Source: JASDSY01 sp041441465
GTDB taxonomy: Bacteria > Muiribacteriota > UBA9980
Direction of reading: 5' to 3'
Length of the DNA: 64,000 nt
Assembly (NCBI GenBank): GCA_041441465.1
Contig: JASDSY010000001.1
Location: forward strand, 62,001 to 126,000
Part shown: positions 35,701 through 43,655 of the stretch, piece by piece
Layout of the letters: every line of letters starts with the position of its first letter
Numbering within the stretch: position 1 is the first letter of the stretch
The notes under the pieces: model-generated
The model's database searches: none
The model's input: the letters and a program-made list of their open reading frames with translations, nothing else
Told to the model about the DNA's origin: nothing
Program-made: the position numbers and the translations under genes

Positions 35701-36092
35701 AGTCTGTGCTGCCTGGCGTCAAGATTGGTTTTGCCGTCTTTTAATTCAATGACAACTTTCACTTCGGAAAGGCCTGATGAAAAAAAACCGAGAGCGCCAT
35801 CCGAACGCGTTTCATCAGTCTGAGCCTTAATTTCCTTATCAAGTGTCCATTCTTCAGAATTATCGAGCCTTGTTTTATAGCCTAGAATCTTAACAAAGAA
35901 ATCATTTAAAAAATCGCTTTGCAGGGCTATTTCTTTTGTACGATCAAGAATGCCTTTATCTGTAAGGTCAATCCATTTTTTTATAACAAAAGATTTTTCA
36001 GTTAAATTTGAAAAATCTGAAATTTCAATATTTTTATTTAATAATTTCTTATTGAATATATTTTTAATCTCATTCATTGAATATTCCTTCAT
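32787..36092 (-). CDS. Type IIG restriction-modification enzyme (Eco57I/TaqI-C family)
   Basis: 1101 residues, intact. N-terminal PD-(D/E)xK nuclease: Asp98 in RSDGALGFF and Glu116-x-Lys118 in VVIELKDGK. The gamma-class N6-adenine methyltransferase core has motif I VLDPACGSGAF (about residue 470) and motif IV VIGNPPYVRQE (about 596), plus GVDLNNESVEITKLSLWL. The C-terminal TaqI-like target recognition domain covers about residues 780-1000. A single protein therefore both cuts foreign DNA and methylates self DNA. Copy B of the structured repeat lies just upstream (36174-36428). BREX PglX resembles it, but the nuclease domain and lack of other brx genes argue against that. Confidence 0.88.
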   Translation of the reverse strand: MKEYSMNEIKNIFNKKLLNKNIEISDFSNLTEKSFVIKKWIDLTDKGILDRTKEIALQSDFLNDFFVKILGYKTRLDNSEEWTLDKEIKAQTDETRSDGALGFFSSGLSEVKVVIELKDGKTNLDARQHRLNDRRTPVEQAFSYSSKSGKNCNWVILSNYREIRLYNSKDSGEYELFLIEKLADENELKKFLFLMSAENLISKNKESLIDALYRKNQDSEKEITEKFYMDYKKFRLNLFNHIKSNNTDINELLMFEKTQKLLDRFIFICFCEDTGLLEERTIRKLVARAKESYDLSEYTIWEEMRKLFRAINNGNPNRNVNRFNGGLFADDSAVDNLKIGNKIFEELALISDYDFASDLNVNILGHIFEQSLNDIEEIKSQIAGGVFDEKTGKRKKDGIFYTPEYITGYIIDQSIGGWLEECKKELGFYELPELETADYRPDKKGQYSENAKRHIEFWDKYREKLSGIKVLDPACGSGAFLNQAFDYLYEEGQRVNIEIAKFNQGQFSLFGLDRNILKNNIFGVDLNNESVEITKLSLWLKTARKTDPLTSLDDNIKCGNSLIDDPEFAGEKAFSWGEKFNEIISSGGFDVVIGNPPYVRQELIKDIKPYLEKNYKVYTGVSDLFVYFFEKGLNLLKNDGVFSFIVSNKFIKASYGKTLTGYLQKNYTLSELIDFGDVQIFDGATTYPCIINIKNSKPRDIQKFRYLKLTSKEETIDFSGTIKEKSILFELRNDAESWIFENPLKNAILEKIKKAGKTLDEFIESKIYRGIVTGLTEAFVIDNETKLRLCAEDAASIEIIKPFLMGRNIGKYYYNWDNQWLISAYSGLTKKQMNMTKSANTTIEDAEDFFSKKYPAVYKHLKSIGDKIKSGEIKVKGKGLYNREDQGDYWWELRPCAYYEEFEKPKIIYQTFQVKPAFTYDKNFMYCNNAVWIIVFDSKYLLGVLNSKIGWFLISNYCTEIQNGYQLIYDYLKNIPIAEPDAETEKTISEKVDRTLELNKEIIDITKKFLNYIKDKYKPQKISGKLEEFYSLEFSEFLKELKKQKVTIQGIEEYSLKEIFDSERGKISFLKNESAAIDRDIDNLVNKAYGLSDDEFRAIFN

Positions 36093-36173
36093 AAAAACAT
36101 TTTTAACAAATTATATCATCAAAAAGTCTTTTTTTCATTATATTTTTTATCTATATTTTTATTGAATCCAACT

Positions 36174-36428
36174 TTCCCGGCGGGCCTCCGCGCCCGCTCG
36201 ATAAATTACCTCGAGCATTCCTGTCGCGGCCGGAAAAAAAGATAAAATATTGTTTCACTGAATGAGGCCGCGATTGCTATGTTTCATCGAACGCGCAGCG
36301 GTCGATGAAACTAAAGACAGCAATACAAAAGCAAACGGCAATATCGCCAGAAGTAACGTTAGATATAGCAGGATTAAAAAAGGGGCGCGGGGGAAATCAA
36401 AGGGTATTACCCTTTGTTGTCCCCCGCA
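36174..36428 (+). repeat. Dispersed structured element, copy B (about 255 bp)
   Basis: Direct-orientation partner of copy A at 26636-26904. Stem 1 is GCGGGC/GCCCGC (36180-36185/36192-36197). Stem 2 is GTCGCGGCC/GGCCGCGAT (36223-36231/36266-36274); its first pair is G-T where copy A has A-T. Stem 3 is GTTTCATCGA/TCGATGAAAC (36281-36290/36302-36311), unrelated in sequence to the copy A stem but in the same place. The last hairpin is GCGGGGGA ... TCCCCCGC (36387-36394/36420-36427) enclosing CAAAGGGT/ACCCTTTG. The end hairpin lies 27 nt from the stop of the convergent dehydrogenase gene and could terminate it. Confidence 0.85.
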
Positions 36429-36454
36429 AAAAAAATAAACTTTTAATCGTTCAT

Positions 36455-38074
36455 TTATAATATAAAATCGGTCGAAAGGAAATTCGAAGCCCGGTCTTTA
36501 ACGATTTTTCCGATTATTTTCTTGTTCAGGTCATTTTCTTTAGCGGCAACGAGCGTTCTTATCGAAAATACTCTAAGCGCGTCGGATACCGATAGTGTGC
36601 CTTCGGCCGAGTCTTTTCTGCCGGTAAACGGGAATGAATCAGGCCCGCGCTGGCACTGGCTGTTTATATTAACACGGCAGACCTGATTAACGAGAGGGTC
36701 GACGAGTTTGGCCATAAGTTCGGGATCGGTGCCGAATATGCTGGCCTGCTGCCCGGCGTTTGAGGTATTTATGTATTCTATTGGAGTATCGATCGAATCG
36801 AACGGGACGACCGGCACAATAGGCCCGAATTGTTCTTCGCGATATATTTTCATTTTTTCATTGACCGGATAAAGCACGGCCGGAAAGAAGACAGTTTTAT
36901 TGACAGCGCCGCCGTTTTCGTTTATTATGCGGGCGCCGGCGTTCAATGCGTCGGCAATATAATCCTGCATGTGCTGCGTCTTATTTTTTTCTGGAAGCGG
37001 AGTAATGCTGACACCGTTTTCCCACGGCATACCGACTTTCAGTTTCGACACAGCCTCGGTGAATTTTTTCAAAAATTTTTCGGCGATATTTTTATGAACG
37101 AATATTATTTTAAGCGCGGTGCAGCGCTGGCCGTTATAAGATAATGAACCGAGGAGGCATTCCTTAACGGAAAGATCGATATCGGCGTCTTCGAGAATAA
37201 TTGCCGGGTTTTTAGCGCCAAGTCCGAGCACGCATTTAAGGCGGTTCGGTTTCGGATGCTGTTTCTGGATAGCGTTAGCGGATTCAGCCGAGCCGATGAA
37301 AGCGAATACGTCTATTTTCCCGGTGGCCATAAGCGGGCCGATAAGTGTGCGGCCGTCGCCGTATATGGTATTAACTACGCCTTCAGGGAAGCAGTCGCGG
37401 AAAGGCTTTAGAAGCGGCCCGAAGAAAAGCGCGCCGTGTTTAGCGGGCTTGAATAATACCGTATTTCCCATAATAAGCGCAGGTATAAGAGTTGTAAATG
37501 TTTCGTTAAGGGGATAATTAAAAGGGCCCATACATAAAACCACGCCAAGCGGCGCGCGGCGGATTTGCGCGAATATTCCCTGCTCGAAAACGAAACGCGA
37601 GGAAACCCTGTCAAGTTCTTTGAGGGCATTAATGGTCGCTTCCATATATTCGACGGTCCTGTCGAATTCCTTTTCGGCATCTGGAAGAGTTTTGCAAATT
37701 TCCCACATAAGAAGTTTTACTATTTCGCTTCTTTTTTCTTTCATGCATATTATGAAGTTCTTGACGCACTGGATTCTATTCTCGACAGACATTGTAGGCC
37801 ATTTGCCGCGACCGTTATTAAAAGCGGCTACGGCAGCATTGACGCCCTGAATAGCCTCGTCAAAATTTAATATAGGATAACTGCCGATCAGGGTCTCTTT
37901 GGCGGCGCCGTTTTCGTTTATACAAATGGGGGAATAAACATCTCTTTTTTCGCCGTTCCAGAGGCGTATTTCACCGTTTATCAAATATTCATTCTGGTGT
38001 ATGGGTTGAATTAAATAATCAGGTTTAATGTCTTCTTTAGCGGGAAATATGTTGTTGAATGTTGAAATATCCAT
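36455..38074 (-). CDS. gapN: NADP-dependent glyceraldehyde-3-phosphate dehydrogenase (GapN-type ALDH)
   Basis: 539 residues. Aldehyde dehydrogenase fold with MGPFNYPLNETFTTLIPALIMGNTVLFKPAK (cofactor and active-site Asn), LGLGAKNPAIILEDADI in place of the usual Glu-Gly-Gly motif, and SYNGQRCTALKIIF with the nucleophilic Cys. GQRCTALK and the RGPDSFPFTGRKDSAEGTLS end match the ALDH11/GapN group, which oxidises glyceraldehyde-3-phosphate to 3-phosphoglycerate and makes NADPH. The longer N- and C-termini resemble plant-type members. AAGGAGCG precedes the ATG. Transcribed alone. Confidence 0.82.
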   Translation of the reverse strand: MDISTFNNIFPAKEDIKPDYLIQPIHQNEYLINGEIRLWNGEKRDVYSPICINENGAAKETLIGSYPILNFDEAIQGVNAAVAAFNNGRGKWPTMSVENRIQCVKNFIICMKEKRSEIVKLLMWEICKTLPDAEKEFDRTVEYMEATINALKELDRVSSRFVFEQGIFAQIRRAPLGVVLCMGPFNYPLNETFTTLIPALIMGNTVLFKPAKHGALFFGPLLKPFRDCFPEGVVNTIYGDGRTLIGPLMATGKIDVFAFIGSAESANAIQKQHPKPNRLKCVLGLGAKNPAIILEDADIDLSVKECLLGSLSYNGQRCTALKIIFVHKNIAEKFLKKFTEAVSKLKVGMPWENGVSITPLPEKNKTQHMQDYIADALNAGARIINENGGAVNKTVFFPAVLYPVNEKMKIYREEQFGPIVPVVPFDSIDTPIEYINTSNAGQQASIFGTDPELMAKLVDPLVNQVCRVNINSQCQRGPDSFPFTGRKDSAEGTLSVSDALRVFSIRTLVAAKENDLNKKIIGKIVKDRASNFLSTDFIL

Positions 38075-38441
38075 TAGAGCGCTCCTTATAAATTTAAAAA
38101 TAAATTACGATTTTTATTATTTAAGCTTTAAAATATATCATGAACGCCGTCAGAATTGGTAACTACAAGCATCTGGAAATGTTTTTACAGCTTTATTTAT
38201 CAGGCATAAAACATGATAAATTCCAAATTTCAATGTAATCAATATTTTATATTATAAAAATTAAAATATCAATATATTTATATGAATATTCATTCAAATA
38301 AATATTATAAATTCCAAATTAAAAATAAAATTACGATTTAATTAATAAAACTGCCCAGTTCCTGATACAAGAAAATAATAAAAGGTAAATTAAGCTTTTT
38401 AAAATGATTTTTTTATTTATTTTCCGTTTTTTTATATTTTC

Positions 38442-38470
38442 TTGATATTATTTTTAAAATAATGTAAAAT
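38442..38470 (+). promoter_or_regulatory. NCS2-permease promoter with palindromic operator in the spacer
   Basis: TTGATA (38442-38447), 17 nt spacer, TAAAAT (38465-38470). The spacer is the dyad ATTATTTT-T-AAAATAAT (38447-38463), matching the AraC promoter at 26945 with two differences over 33 nt. The rest of 38075-38497 is AT-rich; no purine riboswitch fold is visible. Confidence 0.75.
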
Positions 38471-38497
38471 CAAATTCTATTATTTTAATATTCAGGA

Positions 38498-39808
38498 GTG
38501 TTCTTTATGCTAAGCAAAATTTCACGATTTTTTGAACTTGAAGAAAGAAAAACCAATATCACGACAGAAATCAGGGCCGGGCTGACTGTATATCTCACGA
38601 TGGCTTATATTCTTTTTGTAAATCCGATGATATTAAAAAGCGCCGGCGTTCCATTTAACGCGTGTCTTGTAGGCACGGCTGTAGCCGCCGGAATTTCATC
38701 TATTTTAATGGGGGTTTTCACTAATTTTCCGCTGGCTCTGGCCGCAGGTATGGGATTAAACAGCATGCTGGCGTTTAATATAATTCTCAAGCACGAGATT
38801 TCATGGCAAACCGGCATGGGTCTTATCTTTCTTAACGGCCTGACAGTATTTTTACTTGTTGTAACCGGAATTCGCGAGGCCGTAATGAACGCGATACCCG
38901 AAGAATTAAAGCACGCAATCGCAGTCGGCATCGGTTTATTTCTCGCTTTTATAGGCTTTTTAAACGGCGGAATCGTGATTTTAAATAAAGAGGCCAATAT
39001 TTTAATGGCCGGCAATTTTTCAAAACCTGAAGTCGCACTCACGCTCATAGGGTTTATTATAGTATCAATTCTTGTAAGCCTCCGGGTTCGCGGAGGAATT
39101 CTCATAGGAATAGTCATAAATACGGCCGCTGCGGTATTTTTAGGAATCGCCAAGATACCGGACTCCCTTATTTCGATGCCCGATTTTTCTACAATAGGCG
39201 CCCTTGACATTACCGGCGCTTTTAAGCTGTCATTAGTTCCGGTGCTTATAAGTTTCATAATAGTTGATTTCTTTGATACGTTCGGTACCGTAACTGCGCT
39301 CGGGTACCAATCCCGGCTCACATCCGACGGCGGTAAAATCAAAAGTCTCAATAAAATACTCGGTATTGACGCTATCGCAGCAATGCTCGGCGGAATCTGC
39401 GGAGCAAGCTCGGCGACGGCTTATGTAGAATCGGCGGCCGGCATTTCTGAAGGCGGTAAAACTGGCCTTGCTCCAATAACAACCGGCATACTTTTTCTTT
39501 TAAGCATATTTATCGCGCCGATAGCGGGCATAGTCCCGACACAGGCAACAGCACCCGCTCTCATAGTAATTGGTTTTATGATGATGGAAAGTATAATTAA
39601 AATTAAATTCGACGAATATGAAACTGCTATACCTGCATTTATAATATTCATTTCCATGCCGTTCACATATTCGATATCGCACGGCATTGGTATGGGATTC
39701 ATAACATACTGCATGCTGAAAATAACAGCCGGAAAAGCGCGCGAAGTACATCCGTTAATGTATGCGACTTCATTGGTATTTCTTATTTCGTTCATATTTT
39801 TTAATTAA
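38498..39808 (+). CDS. NCS2-family purine permease (AzgA/PbuG type)
   Basis: 436 residues, 12-14 hydrophobic helices. Family signatures: LTVYLTMAYILFVNPMILKSAGVP near the N-terminus, AAGMGLNSMLAFN, VDFFDTFGTVTALGYQSRLT with the substrate-contacting Asp/Asp/Thr, and GASSATAYVESAAGISEGGKTGLA. Imports adenine, guanine or hypoxanthine with protons across the inner membrane. AGGAGTG precedes the start. Its promoter shares an operator with the AraC-GyrI gene, hinting at a common regulator. A bidirectional terminator follows. Confidence 0.93.
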   Translation: MFFMLSKISRFFELEERKTNITTEIRAGLTVYLTMAYILFVNPMILKSAGVPFNACLVGTAVAAGISSILMGVFTNFPLALAAGMGLNSMLAFNIILKHEISWQTGMGLIFLNGLTVFLLVVTGIREAVMNAIPEELKHAIAVGIGLFLAFIGFLNGGIVILNKEANILMAGNFSKPEVALTLIGFIIVSILVSLRVRGGILIGIVINTAAAVFLGIAKIPDSLISMPDFSTIGALDITGAFKLSLVPVLISFIIVDFFDTFGTVTALGYQSRLTSDGGKIKSLNKILGIDAIAAMLGGICGASSATAYVESAAGISEGGKTGLAPITTGILFLLSIFIAPIAGIVPTQATAPALIVIGFMMMESIIKIKFDEYETAIPAFIIFISMPFTYSISHGIGMGFITYCMLKITAGKAREVHPLMYATSLVFLISFIFFN

Positions 39809-39969
39809 AATTTAAATAGGTTACATAAAAAATTTAATGAAGTATTTTAAAAATTAAGAAACTTTTATTTGTAGTATTTAACTTTCAACTCAATCGGAAA
39901 TATGTTAGTTAAAAAATATAGATTAACGTAATAATAATGGTTTTGCTATGCAAAATTTAAGTAAATAAA

Positions 39970-40010
39970 AAACAAACCCTGTCTTTACAAAGCTCAGGGT
40001 TTGTTTTTTT
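39970..40010. terminator. Bidirectional terminator between NCS2 permease and PLD-like gene
   Basis: 12-bp stem AAACAAACCCTG/CAGGGTTTGTTT (39970-39981/39995-40006) with T runs on both strands, serving the two convergent genes. Confidence 0.9.
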
Positions 40011-40064
40011 AGTATAATAAAAGTTTTATTTGTATTTACTTACCGACTTAAAGTTATAAATGTA

Positions 40065-41576
40065 TTAAATGAGCGGCCTTAAAAAGCCAAGTTTACGCAA
40101 GTTATTAAGCAGATCGATCTTTTTAGGGTCGGAATGCGATTCAGGCCCGAAGAGCGGCTGCGGGGTGCCGTCAGAATTTAATTTAACTTTATATTCGACT
40201 GATTCCTTTTCGTCATTTAGTATGCGAAGAGCAGTTCTCTGGGCGAAGTCTTTTGATTTAATAGCGACAACGACTTCGGAATTTATCTGTTCACTGACGT
40301 AATCCATATTATATGTTCCGACTACGGTTATTTCGCGGTCAAAAACGAAAGTTTTCGAGTGAAGTTTGCGTACGGTATTGAAAGCGAACAATTTGCAGTT
40401 AGTAAGGTTTTTAAGTATGCCCGGCCAATCTTCAAGGAAAAATGCCTGAGTAAGAAGGCTGTCGCTGCTGACGGGGCTGTTTGTGTGGATGTTGATCGAA
40501 ACGCCGTTTGAATTAGCGGCTTTAAGCGCATTCATGGCTTCAGGAGTAAGAACAACATAAGGGTTTTGTATCATTACTTCTTTTTCAGCCGTTTTCATGA
40601 ACGCGGAAATGGCCGGGGTAATATCATTTCTTTTACCTTTATATGAATGCTTGTCAAGAACGACTATAGGGTATTCATGTACGCCGTTCATCGGGTCATA
40701 TCCGGAATAAGACTGCATTTTTTTATATTTCGAAAGTTCAGTTGTATATCTTGCAAGAACATCGGCATACTTGTAATTTGCCGCAACCGCAGGCGTACCC
40801 ATACCGCTGATATATGATTCCATGGCCATTCTGGCAATATCGAGTTCATGCGCTCTTGAAACCCAGTTGCCGAAAAAGTCTCTTGTAACGTTAAAAACCA
40901 TATGCGACTTGAATTCTTCGTCAAATGCCAGCTGAATCCCGCCGACTGCTTTCTTGCCGCGAAGTATTACATCGGTATCGCGGTAAACTGTCGGCTCATC
41001 CGAAGGATCAACAAAATAATTCATTGAAACATTTCTGCCTCCGCAGATAAACCATTCGCCGTCAACAATTATTATTTTATCGTGGTTTGAGCCTGTAAGA
41101 TTGCGTATATTGCCGACCGCGCTTATGATATTAGCGCTGGCAGGGTTATAAACATGAATTTCGACATTCGGTACAGCGATCAATTCCTGAAGGTAATCCT
41201 GGCCGAGCATGGTTCTTGTAAGTTCCTTTGTGCCGCGCGCATCCATCATAAGGCGTACTTTAACGCCTTCGCGGGCTTTCTTAAGGAGTATGCCGAGCAT
41301 TGACATGCCGAATACGTCTTTTTCGACTATGAAATATGTGACATCAATTGATTTTTTTGCACGGCTTAAAACATACCAGCGCGCGTACCAGGCTTCGTTA
41401 TTATCGGTAATAAGCCTGACATGTGCGGTTGGATTGCCGGCCTGACGGTTGAGTTCGTCAAAAACGCCGACTGCAGATAATTTTTCATTTTCCTGCGCAA
41501 AAGCGAAGTTATGACACGAAAAAATAAAAGCCGCCACAACAAAACAAACCAGAAAAGAGATTAATAACTTTTTCAT
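40065..41576 (-). CDS. Exported phospholipase D-like protein (cardiolipin synthase C-like)
   Basis: 503 residues. A signal peptide occupies residues 1-27. Two HKD motifs are intact: HDKIIIVDGEWFICGGRN in the first half and HSKTFVFDREITVVGTYN in the second. The length, order and the N-terminal RLITDNNEAWYARWYVLSRAKKSIDVTYFI resemble ClsC/YmdC-type enzymes that move phosphatidyl groups to make cardiolipin. A signal peptide suggests action at the outer face of the inner membrane. A near-consensus promoter at 41731-41703 gives a leader of about 120 nt. Substrate unproved. Confidence 0.88.
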   Translation of the reverse strand: MKKLLISFLVCFVVAAFIFSCHNFAFAQENEKLSAVGVFDELNRQAGNPTAHVRLITDNNEAWYARWYVLSRAKKSIDVTYFIVEKDVFGMSMLGILLKKAREGVKVRLMMDARGTKELTRTMLGQDYLQELIAVPNVEIHVYNPASANIISAVGNIRNLTGSNHDKIIIVDGEWFICGGRNVSMNYFVDPSDEPTVYRDTDVILRGKKAVGGIQLAFDEEFKSHMVFNVTRDFFGNWVSRAHELDIARMAMESYISGMGTPAVAANYKYADVLARYTTELSKYKKMQSYSGYDPMNGVHEYPIVVLDKHSYKGKRNDITPAISAFMKTAEKEVMIQNPYVVLTPEAMNALKAANSNGVSINIHTNSPVSSDSLLTQAFFLEDWPGILKNLTNCKLFAFNTVRKLHSKTFVFDREITVVGTYNMDYVSEQINSEVVVAIKSKDFAQRTALRILNDEKESVEYKVKLNSDGTPQPLFGPESHSDPKKIDLLNNLRKLGFLRPLI

Positions 41577-41702
41577 TTAATTACCGCCTTTTATATTATT
41601 TTTGATATCCATATCAAAATGTATTAAATGTACTAATCAATTATAAAAAGAATCAAATTTCACAACGAATAAATATGTTTAATAAAAAACACACGTACAA
41701 TA

Positions 41703-41731
41703 ATTATAATATAGTTTCCATGTTTCGTCAA
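41703..41731 (-). promoter_or_regulatory. Sigma-70-type promoter for the PLD-like gene
   Basis: Minus strand TTGACG (41731-41726), 17 nt spacer, consensus TATAAT (41708-41703). The intergenic stretch 41577-41953 holds only this and the divergent promoter at 41883. Confidence 0.7.
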
Positions 41732-41882
41732 ATATTATTAAAAATTAATTATTAATAACATTATAAAAATTACCGGCCATGTTTTATTTTTATGCTTAAA
41801 ATTATGAGTAATAAGGTCTTCATGAATAAAAAAAACAAAAATCAGTTTTTTATGATTATATTTTTAAAAAGAGAACAATTTA

Positions 41883-41911
41883 TTGTAAAAATAATTAAAA
41901 AGTGATAAAAT
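41883..41911 (+). promoter_or_regulatory. Sigma-70-type promoter for the response regulator
   Basis: TTGTAA (41883-41888), 17 nt spacer, TAAAAT (41906-41911). Confidence 0.5.
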
Positions 41912-41953
41912 AATTTTTACAATTTTAATTCAAATAAAATATGGAGCCAAAAC

Positions 41954-42673
41954 ATGGAAACGCTTTTATTAATCGAAGACGACGCCAAAATAGCTGATTT
42001 TATAGTTAAATACGCAAAAAATGAAAATTTCGGAATAGTCCATGTAACCGACGGCAAGGCCGGCCTGCTGGAAGCCATCAATAATAAATACGATCTTATA
42101 ATTTTAGACATAATGCTGCCTAAAATGTCGGGGCTTGACGTATGCCGTGAAATACGCAAAAATTCTAATATTCCGATAATATTTTTATCGGCGCGCGCCG
42201 ATGAAATAGACAGGGTATTAGGGCTTGAAATAGGCGCAGACGATTATGTCACAAAGCCGTTCTCACCGCGCGAGCTGCTCGCCAGGGTAAAAGCCGTTTT
42301 AAGAAGGACGGCAGATAAAAACTCGTCAGCTGACTCATCTAAAGATAATCAAGGCCAGCCGAAGATATTAACTTATAAAAATTTGACTTTAGACACGTTA
42401 AAGCATGAGGTAAAAGCGGATGGTAAATTAATAAACCTTACCTATACTCAATTCGAGATACTTAAAAAACTTATGTCAAGCCCGGGACGAGTATTCTCGC
42501 GCGAAGATTTGTACGTGGCTATCTGGGGCGCCGAAGCGGAAGGAATGTCGCGCACCGTCGATGTTCATATTAAATATTTAAGGGAAGCAATCAAAAATTC
42601 AATACCGGACAGTAATTATATAATCTCGATCCGCGGGGTTGGCTATAAGCTCGACGAAGAAAATGAAGCATAA
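41954..42673 (+). CDS. OmpR/PhoB-family response regulator
   Basis: 239 residues. The receiver domain has the acidic pair Glu8/Asp9/Asp10, phospho-acceptor Asp52 (LIILDIMLPK), and Lys101 (YVTKPFSP). The C-terminal winged helix (about 130-235) includes LTYTQFEILKKLMSSPGRVFSREDLYVAIWG and RTVDVHIKYLREAI. It is a DNA-binding transcription factor. No kinase gene is adjacent. An unpaired OmpR-partner-type kinase lies at 50078, beyond the metal-uptake genes, and is the best candidate partner. It ends 3 nt from the convergent TrmO-like gene. Confidence 0.94.
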   Translation: METLLLIEDDAKIADFIVKYAKNENFGIVHVTDGKAGLLEAINNKYDLIILDIMLPKMSGLDVCREIRKNSNIPIIFLSARADEIDRVLGLEIGADDYVTKPFSPRELLARVKAVLRRTADKNSSADSSKDNQGQPKILTYKNLTLDTLKHEVKADGKLINLTYTQFEILKKLMSSPGRVFSREDLYVAIWGAEAEGMSRTVDVHIKYLREAIKNSIPDSNYIISIRGVGYKLDEENEA

Positions 42674-42676
42674 TAA

Positions 42677-43462
42677 TTAATTGTCAAAACTTCCGTCATA
42701 TTCGTCAATATCGTCAGCAAGCGAATACATCAATATTTTAGAATCTTTTTGAAATCTTATGTGAAACTCTGAATTATTTTCGATAGAGATTCGGCCGCTC
42801 GAAAATGACGCGCCGGCCAGAAACATCGCAGAATCTATCAATTCAGAAATATTTGACACCTTGATCGAAATATCTTTCTGTCTGTAATCAAACCCGCGTG
42901 AAAACGCGTCCATAAATATATGCGCGATTTTCAACGTAAGATGATCTTCCTTGCCCGTGACATTTTTTATAGTGCGGCATATCCATTTCAACCTTAAGTC
43001 TTTATTTTTAGGGAACATCGATAATGAATCTACGTTCATAAAAGAATCGGAGCCGGGATTATACGCTTTTATGTCAATAACCGGCGTTCCGTCAATAGCG
43101 TCGCAATTTTCGATTTCAATTATATTACCATTTATGGAAAGTATCTTAACTACGGTCAAAGACACCGGATTCGGCCGCACCGGCGACCTTCCGCAAAAAA
43201 CGCCGCGCGGCGGTTCATCGCATCCGGAATACTTGAATTTTATCTTATCTTCATCCAGCTGCAAAACAGTTCTGTCGCTCTGATGAAAAAAGCACATCAG
43301 GTAAATATGCGAAAACTTATCGAGCCCGTGAAGCGCCGGAATATATTCTTCGAATATCTCGATTTTCGCCTCTGGTATTCCTATTTTCGGCATAAGGTTT
43401 GTTTTAGCGATCGGCGAATGAACAATGCCGATAGGATTAAGCGTAAAAGTAGTATTTTTCAT
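42677..43462 (-). CDS. TrmO (TsaA-domain) methyltransferase-like protein with FmdE-like C-terminus
   Basis: 261 residues. Residues 5-150 are a TsaA/TrmO beta-barrel (NPIGIVHSP, LHGLDKFSHIYLMCFFHQS, FCGRSPVRPNPVSLTVVKI, DGTPVIDIKAYNP), the family that N6-methylates t6A37 in tRNA. Residues about 170-255 (LTLKIAHIFMDAFSRGF ... ELIDSAMFLAGASFSSGRISIE) resemble the FmdE-like domain but lack its usual cysteines. Such TsaA-FmdE proteins are seen near metal or molybdenum loci. The start lies 4 nt after the stop of a FecCD permease remnant, whose end provides the GAGG ribosome site, so it was probably once part of a transporter operon. Confidence 0.78.
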   Translation of the reverse strand: MKNTTFTLNPIGIVHSPIAKTNLMPKIGIPEAKIEIFEEYIPALHGLDKFSHIYLMCFFHQSDRTVLQLDEDKIKFKYSGCDEPPRGVFCGRSPVRPNPVSLTVVKILSINGNIIEIENCDAIDGTPVIDIKAYNPGSDSFMNVDSLSMFPKNKDLRLKWICRTIKNVTGKEDHLTLKIAHIFMDAFSRGFDYRQKDISIKVSNISELIDSAMFLAGASFSSGRISIENNSEFHIRFQKDSKILMYSLADDIDEYDGSFDN

Positions 43463-43466
43463 ATTC

Positions 43467-43655
43467 TTACCTCATTACTTTTTGTTTTTTCAAAATATAA
43501 ATAAAAAAAGGAGCGCCTGAACATAATATAATCGCGGCAACCGGCTGGCAGATACCGCCCGACGGATTAGCGAGCGACCCAATAAGCCAGAAAACTATTT
43601 CCTGCAATTTAGTATATGGATCAGCTGCGTATTTCAGCCCCGAAATCAGCGGCAT
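43467..43655 (-). pseudogene. FecCD permease remnant (about 60 residues)
   Basis: A 62-codon fragment reading LKYAADPYTKLQEIVFWLIG then SLANPSGGICQPV. It matches the middle of FecCD permeases, including LQYFADPENQLPALTFWMLGG of the intact permease at 24454. Only about one sixth of a permease remains: both the N-terminal helices and the C-terminal ATPase-coupling region are gone. The upstream methyltransferase reads through into it, its final residues being encoded by the overlapping frame, so this looks like a deletion scar joining two genes of a former transporter operon. Expression is unlikely to matter. Confidence 0.72.

Noticed and set aside
32787..36092. BREX methyltransferase PglX
   Set aside because: It has an N-terminal PD-(D/E)xK nuclease and no other brx genes are nearby; type IIG fits better.
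36174..36428. Insertion sequence or retron RNA
   Set aside because: No transposase, reverse transcriptase, terminal inverted repeats or target duplication are visible around either copy.
38075..38497. Purine riboswitch before the NCS2 permease
   Set aside because: No three-way junction with the conserved TATA and loop-loop sequences is present; the sequence is plain AT-rich DNA plus a promoter.
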